The notes beneath the pieces are model-generated. The model was not told the origin of the DNA and did no database searches. It was given only the letters and a program-made list of their open reading frames with translations. 64,000 bases of DNA from positions 1,550,001-1,614,000 of the forward strand of contig JAHLMK010000008.1 in NCBI GenBank assembly GCA_019915135.1, in the 5' to 3' direction. Source of the DNA: Strobilurus pachycystidiatus. Lineage: Eukaryota > Basidiomycota > Agaricomycetes > Agaricales > Physalacriaceae. Position numbers and translations under genes: made by a program. Positions 26,315 to 39,000 of the stretch are shown here, piece by piece. Position 1 is the first letter of the stretch; each line of letters begins with the position of its first letter.

Positions 26315-28594
26315 ATGGACTATTCGTGGCCTAGCGAAAACGCTCGCGGATACAAAATACCCGAAGAACCTTTTGGCACAGTCAGTGACTTGGCTTGTCT
26401 TACCCTTCGAGTATTGAGCTCTTCAACAGTTGAAGCCAATCAAGGTCATTGCTATCGGTGCAGGCATCTCTGGTATCTCTCTTGCACACGATGTCGACGT
26501 TGGCGGGGATGATATCGATCTTACTATCTACGAGATGGGCTCTGGTTTTGGAGGTACTTGGTTCTGGAACAAGTGCGTCGTTCGCTGAGATGATATCTAT
26601 ATTTCTCAACTGCCTTCTATCCCTCCAGATACCCCGGATGCAGGTGTGATATACCGTCCGTGAATTATCAGGCTAGTTAACATTGCGTCTGATCTGTCTC
26701 GAGATACTCAACATATCTGTAGATGTCCTGGAGCCCCAATCCATACTGGAAAGAATTCTACGGATCAGCTGGCGAGATTCATGAGTACTATGCCGGCCTT
26801 GTCAAAAAGTACGTCTGTCAAGTTGTTTGCTGACTGAACACGAACTTATGACGCGTCTAGGTTTGGACTAGCCAAGTACATGCACCTCAATCACGAAGTA
26901 GTACACGCAGAATGGTTTGATGATGTCAAGAAGTGGCGGTTGACCGTTCGTGGACCTGATGGCAAAGAGTTCACTGATGAATGTGACGTGTTCGTCAACG
27001 CTGGAGGTCTGTTTGCATCTCAAGCCTCTCGATCGCGCCTGACAATTTTTCAAGGTGTTCTCAATGACTGGAAGTGGCCCAAGATTGAGGGTCTATTCGA
27101 TTTCAAGGGCGACCTATGCCATACGGCCCGCTGGCCTGATAATCTCGATTACAAAGACAAGCGCGTTGCAGTCATTGGGTCAGGGAGCTCTGGTATTCAG
27201 GTTTTGGCTACTATGCAGCCTGAAGCCAAGCAGATATTCCATTGGATTCGCTCCCCGACTTGGATTACTTCTGCCTTTGCGCAGCAATTTGCTGGACCTA
27301 ATGGAAAGAACTTTTTGTGTACGTGATTTCGTATCTATGGCCGCTCCAATATTCAGCCTCCCTAGACACCGAGGAACAGATGAAGCGTTTCGCTGCTGAC
27401 CCGGCACATTCGTTGAAGTACCGCAAAATGATTGAGGTGAGGCAGTGACTACAAGCTTCACTGTCTTGTACTGACAATCCTCAGTCCGAACTAAACCAGC
27501 GCTTCAAATTTCTGGTCCTTGGCACCCCCGAACAGAAAGCTGCTCTCGAGGTTGGGCGAAATGGATACCAAGATTAAAGCGGATTCTAACGTCTTCATAC
27601 AGTTCGCCAAACAAGATATGCGGGCTCGCCTGAACAATGACCAGCGGTTGATCGACGCCATCGTGCCCCAAGAGTTCGTTGTCGGGTGCCGGAGGCCCAC
27701 CCCAGGAAATGGCTATCTCGAAGCTCTGCTTGAGCCCAACGTTCACGTCTTCACCGAGATGTTCCAGAAGATCACCGAGAAAGGCTTCATCGATGCCGAT
27801 GGTGAGGAACATGAAGTCGACGTGATTGTCTGTGCTACGTATGTCGGGAATTGCGTCTCTTGCATGATGCTGACTGTATCTCTAGTGGTTTCAACACTAG
27901 CTTCAGACCACGGTTCCCTGTCATCGCTCGAGGTGCCAACATACAGGACCGTTGGGCTGAATATCCCGTGGACTCTTACCTGTCCTTGGCAGTGAAGGAT
28001 ACTCCCAACGTATGTAACTTCCTCTGTGTTTTCGATATACCCATCCCGATCACTCGCACAGTATTTCATGTACTACGGTCCTCACGGGCCAACAGGACAT
28101 GGCTCCGGGGCGCCCATGATTGAGGCTAGTGAGTCTTGTCTCCTCAAAGTTAACCATGTGTTCATCTCATAAGATGGGTGATAGTGACGAACGGTCTCAT
28201 GCAATTCCTGAAGAAGATGCAACGGGAGAACATCACCACCATCACTGTCAAGCCCAAGGCAGTTGAGGACTTTAACGAGCACCGCGAATTGTATCACAAG
28301 CGCACCGCCTGGTCTGGCCGATGCAGTTCGTGGTTCAAGCCCGGACCAGAGGCGTCGCCTGTAATGTTCCCCGGCAACCGTGTTCTCTTCATTGAGCTGC
28401 TCGTCAACCCCCGTTGGGAGGACTGGGATTACGAGTATGAGTCGGCCAACAACCGCTTTGGTTACTTGGGAAACGGCTTCACGCAACGCGAGCTGGATGG
28501 AAGAGATACCACGTTCTACTACGGCTTGTTAGATGGTAAGGACGAGCAGCCGGACTACTCTGATGTCAAGGAACTCTATGTTGGCCTGTCATAG
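26315..28594 (+). CDS. Type I Baeyer-Villiger-like FAD monooxygenase with a single-base frameshift
   Basis: Type I Baeyer-Villiger enzymes insert oxygen next to a carbonyl using FAD and NADPH. Motifs in order: AIGAGISGISLAHD (FAD, exon 2), GGTWFWN, the fingerprint FKGDLCHTARWP (matches F-x-G-x3-H-x3-W-P, about 27100-27135), and GSGSSG for NADPH (about 27179-27196). Exons 26315-26380, 26430-26572, 26629-26671, 26723-26808 and later ones fit canonical introns, except the intron 26672-26722, whose donor is GC. After GTPEQKAALE the frame runs to a stop unless one base of the GGG at 27554-27556 is removed; downstream the +1 frame carries on with full family likeness to the TAG at 28592. No intron of plausible length bridges this. 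So it is a recent pseudogene, or an assembly or base error. All other splice sites look intact, which favours a very young lesion or an error. Confidence 0.88.
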
Positions 28595-28832
28595 ACTGTC
28601 GATGGTGCTTACTAGGGATCGTGCCATTCCAATTTGAGTACCGTAAATGTACATAGTAGAGTTATGTATTGTCTATTCTTACTTATAATACATATGGCGA
28701 TTAGCAAGACAATGGAGGGTATACCGAAAGCAAATACACAAAAGATACTACAAAACTTTGTGAGACTAGATATTGGTTATACATATCTCGTCCGTGGCGG
28801 GCGTGGCGTGATCATCATGCTCACACCATGCA

Positions 28833-31757
28833 TCATATCAGTCGCTTTTTACTCAAGACTCTCTTCGGAGGCTTCTTCATCGGCCCATCAACATAATTCG
28901 CAGCGAACGAAACAGATGTCGGCCCCGGGCCGGTGACCTGTGCCATGCCAGAATTTTTTTGCGGCTGTCCGCCTCCATTCCCATTATGTGGGCTATACGA
29001 GTTCGGCAATATGTGCTGCCCATTCGTAGGCTTCTTGTAAAGCTGAGACGGAGGAACAGGTCGCTGATTATTCTGTCCGTTGGCATACGACGACTGCATC
29101 TGATGCCGGGGATCAACGCGATGCTGAGAAGGAAGGGGCATGTGCGGAGCTTCCGGAGGAGCGTTCTGGAGAGGCGTGGGCATGACAAGGTTTCTGGGTA
29201 CATGAAGGGGTTGCGGGCCGTTGCGCTGCGACGCCGAGGAGGCGACACTTGGGGCATACTGACTGTTCTGAGATGGCGGTGGTCCTTGATATTGTTGCGA
29301 AGACGGTGGCCACTGGGGTGGAGGGGGTCCTCGGTGTGGCTGTGAGGGATGGGGTCTTTGGTATGGCTGCTGCTGAGGAGGCGGTGGTCGTTGGTGTCGT
29401 CGTTGGGGCGGCGGTCCTTGGTGTTGTCGTTGTGGCGGTGATGGTCCTTGATACTGTTGCTGGGGAGGTGCGTTTGGCGGGTTGTCGTAAGGTGGACGGC
29501 CATATAATGGATCGTAGTCACTGGGAAGCCTCACCAGTCCATTATACGGTGTCCCTCCAAGAGGTTGAGGCATTGTACTGTGACCAGGATCGGAGGGTTG
29601 CCTGTAGTCTCCATTCCTGCCCATATTATCATATGACGTGTTTGCTCTTCGAAGATTCAGTTCCGGTGAACTATAGGCTGCAGGACGAGAAACCGGGGCG
29701 CTGTTGCGGATGCTCCGATCTGGGGCGGGGGCGGGGGCAGGTACGGGTATAGGCAGAGGGAGAGGCGCGACCTCGTCGTCCATTATGCCACCGTATGCAT
29801 CTGATTCGTCGATGACCGATTCTGCATAGAAAGATGAACGCAATGGTGACTCATTAGTCCTAGTAGGGGGCATGGGCGATAAGTGCTGGTGAGCCGCGGC
29901 GGGAGGCTGTGCGTTCTGGCGAGTGACAGGCGGGTGTGAAGGGGGGTATGCCTGTCCTGGGGGGCCGAGGCGGTCATGCGGATTGTAGAGAGCACCTGGC
30001 ATTGCAATCTGGTTTGGACCTCGCGTCTGGGATGCCATCGTTTCCATGTGGCTTATTGGAAGGGAATGGCCTAACTGAGAAGAATAGCCCGCAAGGGCTG
30101 AATGACTTGTTTCGTGCGAATGTGCCGACGGCTGTGAGTGACTGGACTGCTGAGACTGAGGGTGATGAGCGTACAATGGCCTGTGAGAAGGTGACGGTCC
30201 ATTCTGAGGAGGGACGGATTGAAGGTATGGCTGGAAGTTCTTTGGCAGAATTTGACCCGGGACTAAGTTGAGAGAACCTCCAAACGGTACGGCAGAAGGT
30301 CCGTGCACATCGACAGATGACGACTAGAACGTGTTCAACACGAAGAAGCGTCGTTCCACGAAAAATTGCTCACCTTTTTGGGTCGTACTTGATTTCGGTT
30401 CTACGTAGAAGGCATCAGTTGAATGATTCATCAGCGCGTATGACGCAAGTTCTTGAACGTACCGTCGGTTCATTGGCAGTAGTGTTGGATCGCGCAACCT
30501 TCTGAACTGCTTCGTAGGGGCCACTATTGTGGAAACCGATTCCTGAAGGATCTGAGGCATCTAGTACATCCACAAGATCGAGATGTTGAGCCCGCTCCGA
30601 GTTGCCTGCATTGGGAGTTGGGTGCACATGGTGGACCGGGGGCGGCCGTTGAGCCGACGATGACGCTGCAGGGGGTGGCGCGCGATGAGACGGTCCTGGT
30701 TCAGGTTGCGGAGGATGATAAGTGAGTACGACTGGGGCAGTGCGCTGAGGTCGTAAATGTATCATAGGCTGTTTTGTGGTATTCAGTGTGGTATCCTCCG
30801 ATCTCTGTCTTTGTGGCTGTTTGGGCTGGAGCATTTGAGGCATTGATTGATTATGGGGTAGCATGTGTGCTGGGTGCGAGGGTGTCTGATGAGTGTGGAC
30901 TACCACCGGGATAGAAGACTGGAGGAAAGAGGAGGACGAGGGAGCGGGAGGATCTGAGCCACTGCCAGAGGGCTCGTCGTATGGGTTCGAGAGCGGTGCA
31001 GAGCCTGACGAGTAATCGACCGGAGACATAGGCTGAGGCTGCTCTTTGGTGTCAAAGGCCAGTTTAGACTTCTTCTCTGGTAGCCGAGCAAAGCCGCCCT
31101 CCTCGTACGGTGGGGGAGCATCAGCATCTGGGTTGAGCAGGCGAAGTCTGTGGGGTGCAGCTGTCGGCATGGCATCGGCCTGTGGCCACCTATTCTCCGC
31201 CGGTTGGATTGGCGATGGATGAGTGCCAGAAGAGGATGGCCGCGATGAAGTGGCAGTTTGAAGGCTGCCAGAAGCAGAAGTGAAGGATGTGTGTGGTCCG
31301 GATTGGGAGTTGTCAGCCAGAGGTTGTCGAGGCAGGATGACGGGTCTGCCCCCGCGTATGGGGGCGTGTTCGCCGACGTTGTCAAGGTGAGAGCGCGGAT
31401 TCTGGCCAAACGCAGGATCTGTATCAGCGCAAGTAAGTGGGCTGGAACGTGAAACTGTAAGACTGTTAACAAACCTCTTAACAAATCCGGCGACAGGTTT
31501 CTTATTACGGGCTGCTGCTTGGCCGGAGACGACGAACGAGCCTTTGTGAGCTTCGACCCAGTCGATGCCCGCTGTGGCTTGGGCTTCTCTGCCGACGACG
31601 ACGACGAGAACAGGCCGAAGAGGAACGACTTTCGGCGCGGCGGGTGGTCCTGTGTTCTGCTGGCATTGAATGCACTGGGTGGGGCACTCTGGCCGCCTGA
31701 TCCAGGTGTGTAATGGGCCAGGGCGCCGGACGTCGCCTGTCTGCTGGTAACCATCAT
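28833..31757 (-). CDS. Pal1-like cell morphology protein, Pro/Gln-rich
   Basis: The protein resembles the fungal Pal1 family, membrane-associated proteins needed for cylindrical cell shape. The likeness rests on the block DASDPSGIGFHNSGPYEA (about 30570-30510), close to the DPSGIGFHxxGPYDA core of Pal1. Exons are approximately 31757-31510, 31440-30463, 30402-30376 and 30325-28833. The 27-nt exon (30402-30376) gives NRNQVRPKK and links the core to SSSVDVHGPSAVPFGGSL. The N-terminus has a serine-rich basic segment RRKSFLFGLFSSSSS. The C-terminal 490 residues are low complexity, with degenerate Pro-Gln tandem repeats at 29280-29470 (PPPQ, YQGPPP types). The donor near 31500 is ambiguous. Function is inferred from the one motif and the overall build; another proline-rich scaffold is possible. 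Confidence 0.65.
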
Positions 31758-32095
31758 GGAGGAGAAACGGCGGCGAATCCGAAGGGCAGAATGAAGGTAC
31801 GAGGACAACACAGTGACAAGGGCGGGAACGCGGTGACATCAGAGTCTGTTTGGATTTGCAGCCCACGCAAAACGCCGAGCAGCCTTGTGTCCATCGCAGT
31901 CACTCGACGCGAGCCTCTGGGCGGCTGCAGACTTGCTGGGCGGGCCATCCACGCCATCGACGCGAAATACAGGCGGCACGGCGCGTCTCACGGCGCAGAA
32001 ACGTCGGTCTCATTGCGGGATAAGTGGCAGATAAGGGCCCCTGAACTATTCGGCACGCACTTCGGGCCTTGTCTCTTCCCTTCCATCATCTCTGA
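31758..32095. promoter_or_regulatory. Divergent promoter, Pal1-like gene and Zn2Cys6 factor
   Basis: The 338 bp separate two outward-facing start codons. No gene, repeat or convincing TATA box was found in it. Confidence 0.4.
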
Positions 32096-35000
32096 ATGTC
32101 GACCACTCATCACATCTCCGATTCTCTGTCTAGCATTGGCGGGGCGACGCTGCCGGCGCTGTCCACCAATCCAAAACCGAGGTCGCGCGGTGAGTACTGC
32201 CTTCTCTGTCTCCCGACCACGACTCTTCATCGCTGACGCCCTCTCCGCCGGCCCCCGCAGTCTGGCGCGCTTGTGAAATCTGTCGCAAACGAAAGGTATT
32301 CAAACGCTCTATCATGGGTCTCCTCGCCGCTCAATGGCGCTTTTTCCTCAGATCAAATGCGACGGGCTGGAGCCTTGCGCGTTCTGTTCTGCTAACAAGA
32401 AGGTGTGTCGCAGAACGACCGTGTTTTCATCACGAAATCTTAGTGATGACTCTAGGTCTGCACCTTCACTGAAATCGCAGATCATGGCACGTCTTGTATT
32501 CTTCATTCCTCCGGATTACCTTGTCACGAACTGTCCTTTCCTACCACAGCGTCGGGAACACGTCAGCTCACGTCCCATTTCGAAAGTCGTCTCGTGCAAC
32601 TCGAGCAAATAGTCATGCCCATGTCCAAGGTCTTCGACGAATGGGCCAAAGCTAATATCCCCAACATGATGTACTATTTTGGCCGATGCTGTATACGTGA
32701 TGGATGCTGACCTTTTCATAGTCCCAAAGAATCGGAAGCGGGGCCTTCAGCTTCCATTTCCGCTACCGCATCCACCGCTGCATCCACATCTACGTCTACC
32801 AATGCCTTCTCTTCCACTCACAAAGCCCGCTCTCCATATAGACCGTCGGTTTCCATCCAGTCCATGTTGAACCCCTATCCGTCTGACGATCTACCCGCTA
32901 CCAATGAACGCCCCGAGGAGGTGGAATCAGCATCCTCAGATCGTTTCTCGCACTTGACAAAAGATTCTCTGGGAAATCTACGATTTATCGGCGGAGCCCC
33001 GTCGCTGGTCCTCGTTGAAGCCTTGCAATCATTGCGTGCCTCACAAACACCAGATGGTTCACCTGACTCTGCTCTCTCCGATAGCGTTGTTAGCAAAGGC
33101 ACTGAGAATCTGGAGTTACCATTCTTTCGCCCGAATATGCACTTTCGTCGGTTTGACGTTCTGTGAGTTCTTCCCTTCGTGCCAAAAAAGTTAGCTCACG
33201 TCTAGTAGCCCACAGCCAGAAGACACTGTGTTCCCCCCATCTGACATTGCAGATCGATTAGTAGGTGTCGTCAACAGTCATTGGTACCCACGTTCTCTAA
33301 TTGGTTACTAGGTTGAGACATATTTCGAAAGCATTCATCACACATTCCCTATCCTCAACAAGAAGGTGTACGTTAGCGCGGCTCAGAAACTTCTTTTGTT
33401 GATTTATTTTCACCAGGTTTCTCAAGCGATACACAGAGATTATGCAGGGCGTTCACGCTGGGAAGCCATCCGGTGATCATGCCTATCTCTCGTCCTTATT
33501 TGCTGTGTTTGCCTGCGCTCAGAGTCTCTCTCTGAGCAAGTCAGTCAGTACGTCTTCGCCGGAAATGGGTTGGAAGTGGACAGTTCCTTCTGAATACGCT
33601 GGTCTCGAGTGCGACGAGCTTGCCTCTGACCTCACTTCCTGCTGATATTGACCCGTAGATTCTACGAACGGAGTATGGTCTTATTCTGGATGGGAAGCCG
33701 TCTCATCTCCGTTGAAAAGTAAGGTATCAACTGATGTGTCGCAGTTCAAAGTGACTAACGCCCATGCTCATTAGCGTGCAGTGCTTGGCGCTTCTCGCAA
33801 TATGTTGCGCGGGATGGAACAGTGGGTGGATTTCGTCCGGCTAAAGATTACTGCCTGTTCTCATCGCGTCCTCAGCGTTATCGCAGAGTTGGATTTTGGC
33901 AGGGCAGGCGTGAGATAGATCTACCTTTCTTTCTCGGATTATGCCTTGACATCACACATAGCATCCGAGCCGCTCAGGACCTGGGACTTCATGTCTGTCG
34001 TTCCACCAGGTTCCTGAGTCGTCACTGACCCATGATCACCTATGTAGAGGTCCCCGCGCCGTTTATCTTTGCCCAGCGTAGAGAAGGAACAACGAAGAAG
34101 GATATGGTGGTGCGCATATTGTTTTCCGAGGCATAGCCGGTGCTTCATTAATCCAAAAAATTCACAGGTGTGTATACGGACTTGACAGGTCAGTGTACAC
34201 ATGTTCTGAATGAACACAATCGTTATGTGAATTCTGCTCTTACAGGGTACTATCGATTGCCCTCGGGCGGCCAGGTGCCACTAATGATGACGATTCAGAC
34301 GTAGAGTTCCGTTCGTGCCGTCTGCCACCTATCTAGGTGAAATTACTTACAGCATCAATTTCCAGCGGTTGAGGTAGATGACGAGGATCTTGACGCATAT
34401 TTCTCCGGAAAGTTGGGCTTGTCGGAGGCGTCTTATATGTGCGGTTTCGTAGCGTGAGTTCCACCGCCTATAAGAGTTAAACTCGAGGTTTTGATCTTGG
34501 ATTTGTTAGGCTTCTCAAAATCTATATTGTCGCTGGGAAGATTGTCAGATCCGCGCACTCACTACAGCTTCACAAAGAGATCGACGAGACGGTGACTGAG
34601 ACCCAAGTACCTTCAGTTATACATCACCTGGATGCGATGCTCGACGAATGGGTAGAGTCCTTGCCCCAAAACGTGAAATACGCGGCAAATAACGCGGACA
34701 ACCCGAAGATGCTCACGTTATGCTTGATTGCGTTCTTTGTATACTACTCCGCCACCATCAATCTTCGTATGTTGTCTTCATCATTTTCTCGCTGTTCAAC
34801 CATTCAAGGGCTGACAGATCGGCCATTCCTTCCTTACCCACGAGAAGTCCTCTCTAGTTCTGACGCATCCTTGGCTAAATGCGTAAGCGCAGCTAGTAAG
34901 ACCTTGACAATCTCAGTTTCGTTCGTCGGGACTCATTATTCGTTAGGGGCGTGTATCAGGATTGGCGACATGGTTCAGAGCGTTAGTTGAAAGCTGCACG

Positions 35001-35710
35001 GCACTAGGACTGTACTGACACAACTATGCAGACCTTACCAACGTCGCATCATCTGGCATATGCTGTTCAACATGTATGCTTGTCAGGAGTAATTCTATTG
35101 CGGATTGTAACACAGGTTACGGATGCGGCGCTCGTTACCGCGATTCTCACAGACGCAGAAAAGTGTACGAACATATTGGAAGGGTTGGAGCAGGTGTGGC
35201 CAGGCGCTAAGCGGTGTAAAGAGATTGTCTCTGAGCTGCTGATTGTCGTAACGGCGCGTTGGGAGCACGTCAAAGATACTTTCTTGAATGCGTAAGTATC
35301 GGCGCGTACTTTCCCGGGAAGCTTTTGAACTGATATTGTATAGCCCACAAACGCCGTCCACTCTTTCATACAGCTCACAGCTGGGGAAACGAAAAGCTGT
35401 AGAGGAGCTTCCGACCTCGAGGCACGCGCGAGCGCGGCTGGACGAGCCTACTCCTGAGGTCGGGCCGTCGTCATTCGAGGGACATGCGATGGCTATCGAC
35501 GGGAGCAGCGGGAATCATCTCAACGAGTATGGGTTGGACATGTCTGCGATTGATCCTGCCGCGCTGCAACAGCAGTTTTCGGGATATGATTTTCTGGGTG
35601 CCGATCTCGAGGCTATATTGGGACTTGTGCTTGGAGATAATACGGTGCAGGGAAACACATACGATGCACAGATGCTGTGGAATGCATGGGAGGGAGAGAG
35701 AACAGTATGA
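32096..35710 (+). CDS. Zn(II)2Cys6 fungal transcription factor with fungal-specific TF domain
   Basis: A binuclear zinc cluster DNA-binding regulator. The cluster ACEICRKRKIKCDGLEPCAFC plus the sixth cysteine (in KKVC) is assembled from three small exons around 32263-32470. A short coiled-coil linker follows (LTSHFESRLVQLEQIV), then a serine/threonine-rich spacer and the conserved LRFIGGAPSLVLVEALQSL. The Fungal_trans domain is spread over many short exons: ETYFESIHHTFPIL, CCAGWNTLSQSWILAGQA, IRAAQDLGLHRSPRRL, then RRIWCVYGLDR and VLSIALGRPG (33780-34280). At first sight 33640-34260 looks broken by stops, but canonical 45-65 nt introns restore the frame throughout, so the gene is intact. The C-terminus holds LGKRKAVEELP and an acidic tail. 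Target genes are unknown; the nearest metabolic genes are the monooxygenase pair about 3.5 kb upstream. Confidence 0.9.
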
Positions 35711-36030
35711 TAGAGTTACTATCAGCAGCAGTTTGTGGTACTTAGTGTCATGTCAACGGCGTGGGATAGTGTTCTGGTTTAGGCCGGCAGATTCACAACT
35801 TGGCAGCAGTTGCTCACTCTGAACAAGTCCTTTCTCGAGTTGCTGGGTTCTGCCCGGTTCACAACTCAGGCGGGGCCTGCTTTCTCTCCCTTTCTCTCCG
35901 CCGGCGCTGTTTACCAGATTAATTCCTGCACGACCGCGCCGCCGCCGCGCCCGCCTGCACTCACGTATTATCCTGTTACCACGCCGAGTCTGCAGCCATA
36001 CCGTCCCTCCTAGGAAGCAGATCCCGCAGA
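35711..36030. other. Intergenic, Zn2Cys6 factor to Tea1-like gene
   Basis: 320 bp with pyrimidine-rich stretches (about 35880-35960), as is common before fungal start codons. No gene seen. Confidence 0.5.
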
Positions 36031-39000
36031 ATGTCCTTCTTCTCTCGGAAGAAACAGCCGCAAGCACCCCCAGCCGCTCCTGCAAACGTCGCGGTCGCCC
36101 AGACGCCGAGCCAGGCGTTGGCGCAAATTTCTGCTGCAGCGGTCAGCAGAGATAGCAGTGTCGTCCAGCAGCCCCCGCGCGAGCAGCTGTCGACCGTGCG
36201 GGGAGAAGGACAGCCGGATATGTGAGTCTCCGCCCTGCCCGTCGTGCCCGTCCGCTCATCATCATTCTCCTCCTCCATTCATTCACAAAGTGCATCCGCG
36301 CCCTCTGCACCTCCTCCCGCCCAAATCCCTCGCACTCAGCCGCAGCCGCAGCAACAGATACAGCAACAGATACAGCAGGCGCCGCCTCTGCAACAGCAGC
36401 GCCAGGGCCCGTCATTTCCTTGGTCCGCACGCCGCCTGGCTCTCTCTCCGCCCGTGCTGTTGGCCAAGTCCGGCGCATCCCCTCCCAATGCCGTGTCGCC
36501 GTCGCCGTTCCCCCGCTACGGACACTCGCTACCGTCGACCTGTACTGCCTCTGGAGACCTCTATCTCTTTGGCGGTCTCGTCCGCGAATCACCCAAGAAC
36601 GACCTCTATCTATTCAACTCTCGAGAACACTCCGCCACGCTAGTGCTTACTGATGGCGAGGTGCCTTCGCCCAGAGTGGGACACGCGAGTGCCGTTGTCA
36701 GCAATGTCCTCATAGTTTGGGGCGGAGACACCAAGACGGACAGCAGGTCAAAGTCGCCAGAAAAGCAGGATGACGGCTTGTACTTGTTGAATCTGGGTGT
36801 GTTCTAGAGTCTCCTGCTTGTTTATGCCTAACGAGTTGCCAGTTTCAAAGGAATGGACACATGTCGGCATGCAAGGGCCTGTCCCGTCTGGACGTTATGG
36901 ACATGCTGTCGCCATGGCTGGCTCTCGTTTCGTAATGTTTGGCGGCCAAGTCGATGGAGAGTTCCTCAACGACATCTGGTCTTTCGATCTCAACTCATGT
37001 ATGTCTTCTACGCGCGACCCTTGCTCCCGTCGCCTGACTTCTCTCTGCAGTACGAACCAAAGCGGCGTGGCAGCTTTTGGAGCCATCCACTCCCGACCGT
37101 CCGGCCAAACGAACAGGGCATGTCTGTGTGACATACGAAAATCGGGTTTACATGTTTGTCTCCTCCTTCTGTTTCAGTCTGGGACAGTTCCTAACATCTG
37201 ATCAGATTTGGTGGTACTGATGGTCAATATCATTACAATGACACCTGGGCTTTCGACCTCACGACGAACACATGGTCTGAGCTATCGTGTATCGGTTACA
37301 TTCCATCCCCGCGAGAAGGGCATGCTGCAGCTCAGGTGGACGATGTCATCTATGTCTTTGGAGGCAGAGGTGTCGACGGGAAGGACCTATCCGATCTCGC
37401 CGCCTTCAAGCTCTCAAGTCAGTTAACTACTCCCACTTCCATCACTTCTTCAAGATTAACAAAAAATGATCGAACAGATCAAAGATGGTACATGTTCCAG
37501 AACATGGGACCACAGCCTAGCGGCCGCTCTGGTCATGCTATGGCTTCAGTAGGAACACGGGTCTTCGTTCTCGGTGGCGAATCTTTCACTCCATCCAAAA
37601 CCGACGATCCAAGTCTGATACATGTGTTGGACACTAGTGCGTCGGTGAACATAATTCATCAACATCTACTGAACCTCATCAACAGAACACATCAAGTATC
37701 CGGATGCGGCAAAAACCCCTCCGCCTCAAAACCCCGCCCGAAAATCTGCTGTTCCACCAGCCGCTGCACAGCAAGCACCTCCACCGCAACAGCAGCTACA
37801 GCAACCTCCACCCCCTTCCTCTTCTGGGCATTCCATCAATGGCTCTCGTTCAATGTCACCAGTGCAGGGCTCCGATTCTGAGGATCCTCGTCGAGCCATG
37901 TCCCCAACAACTTCACGGCCCAAAGTCAACGGATCTGGTCCTCCACCGCTGTCCAACGGTAAAGGCAAGGCCCCTATGCGGCCACGTCGGGATGACGACG
38001 ACGACGATGTGATTAGCAGCGAATCATACCTCCGTGAACGAGCGATTTCTCCTGAGCAGCAGCTTATGCAAGCCCGCGCGAAGAGCCCTAATGCAGCTGT
38101 CGCGACACGTGCTATCTCGCCGACGAACGTTGCGGACCCACAAGCGCCAAACATGATGGGAGTGTCTCTGTCAATGAACGGTATAGGCGGGCGTGCGTCA
38201 CCTGTCGTTGTGGATCGATCCAAACCGCCGGCCGACGGTTTTTATTCTCCAGCACAGTCACCCACCATGAACGGATACCATCACCACTCTGCCTCTCGGC
38301 AAGGGTCTGTTGGTAATGTCACCGCAGATCTCCTTCGAGAGATCAAATCGAGGGAGGGCGACATTGAGACAATGAGGCGGCAGATGTTGTGGATGAAAGA
38401 GGCTCTTGTCAAAGCGTCGCGCTCTGGTTACATTTATACTGAGAAGGATGGTAGCCATGAACCGCCGAGTCAGGATAGCAGCCCGGATGCCAACGGCGAG
38501 TTGTTGCTGAGGTTCAAGCAGTTCAAAGCTCATATGCAGGTTAGTACTTGCTCTTCCAACTGCAGTCCTCTTGATGACATTTCTCTACAGACAGCGTTAG
38601 TGGAGCAAGCTCAACGAGCTTCAGAGCACGTTGCCGATGCCGAGCGCATGAAAGTCAGTGCTTCCCAAGAAGCGGCCTACTACCGGGCGAAACTGGCTGC
38701 ATACGAAACTGGGAACGAGGTTGAGCTTGCCCAGCTGGAGCGCCAACGTGTTTCAGAACTGGAGAACGATCTATCCGCTCTGATGGCGGAAAAGCGGAAC
38801 AATCAGAGGACACTGTCTGAGCTTACAGATTCTCTGGCCGTACAGACGACCCTCTATGAGCAGGCCGAGGCTCGTGCCTCCGACGCTACTAAGACGGCGG
38901 AGCAGGAAGCTGACAGTCACAACCGTGTGAACCAACGTTTGCTCGATCTCCAATCTCGTTATGCCACTCTGGAGACGCAGTTCCGCGACCGTTCCGATAC

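Noticed and set aside
26573..26671. Donor GTGTGA at 26644 in the monooxygenase
   Set aside because: It would drop the conserved CDIPSVNYQ segment; the GC donor at 26672 retains it.
33640..34260. Apparent stops and frame breaks in the Zn2Cys6 factor suggesting a pseudogene
   Set aside because: Canonical short introns restore the conserved Fungal_trans motifs without any frameshift.
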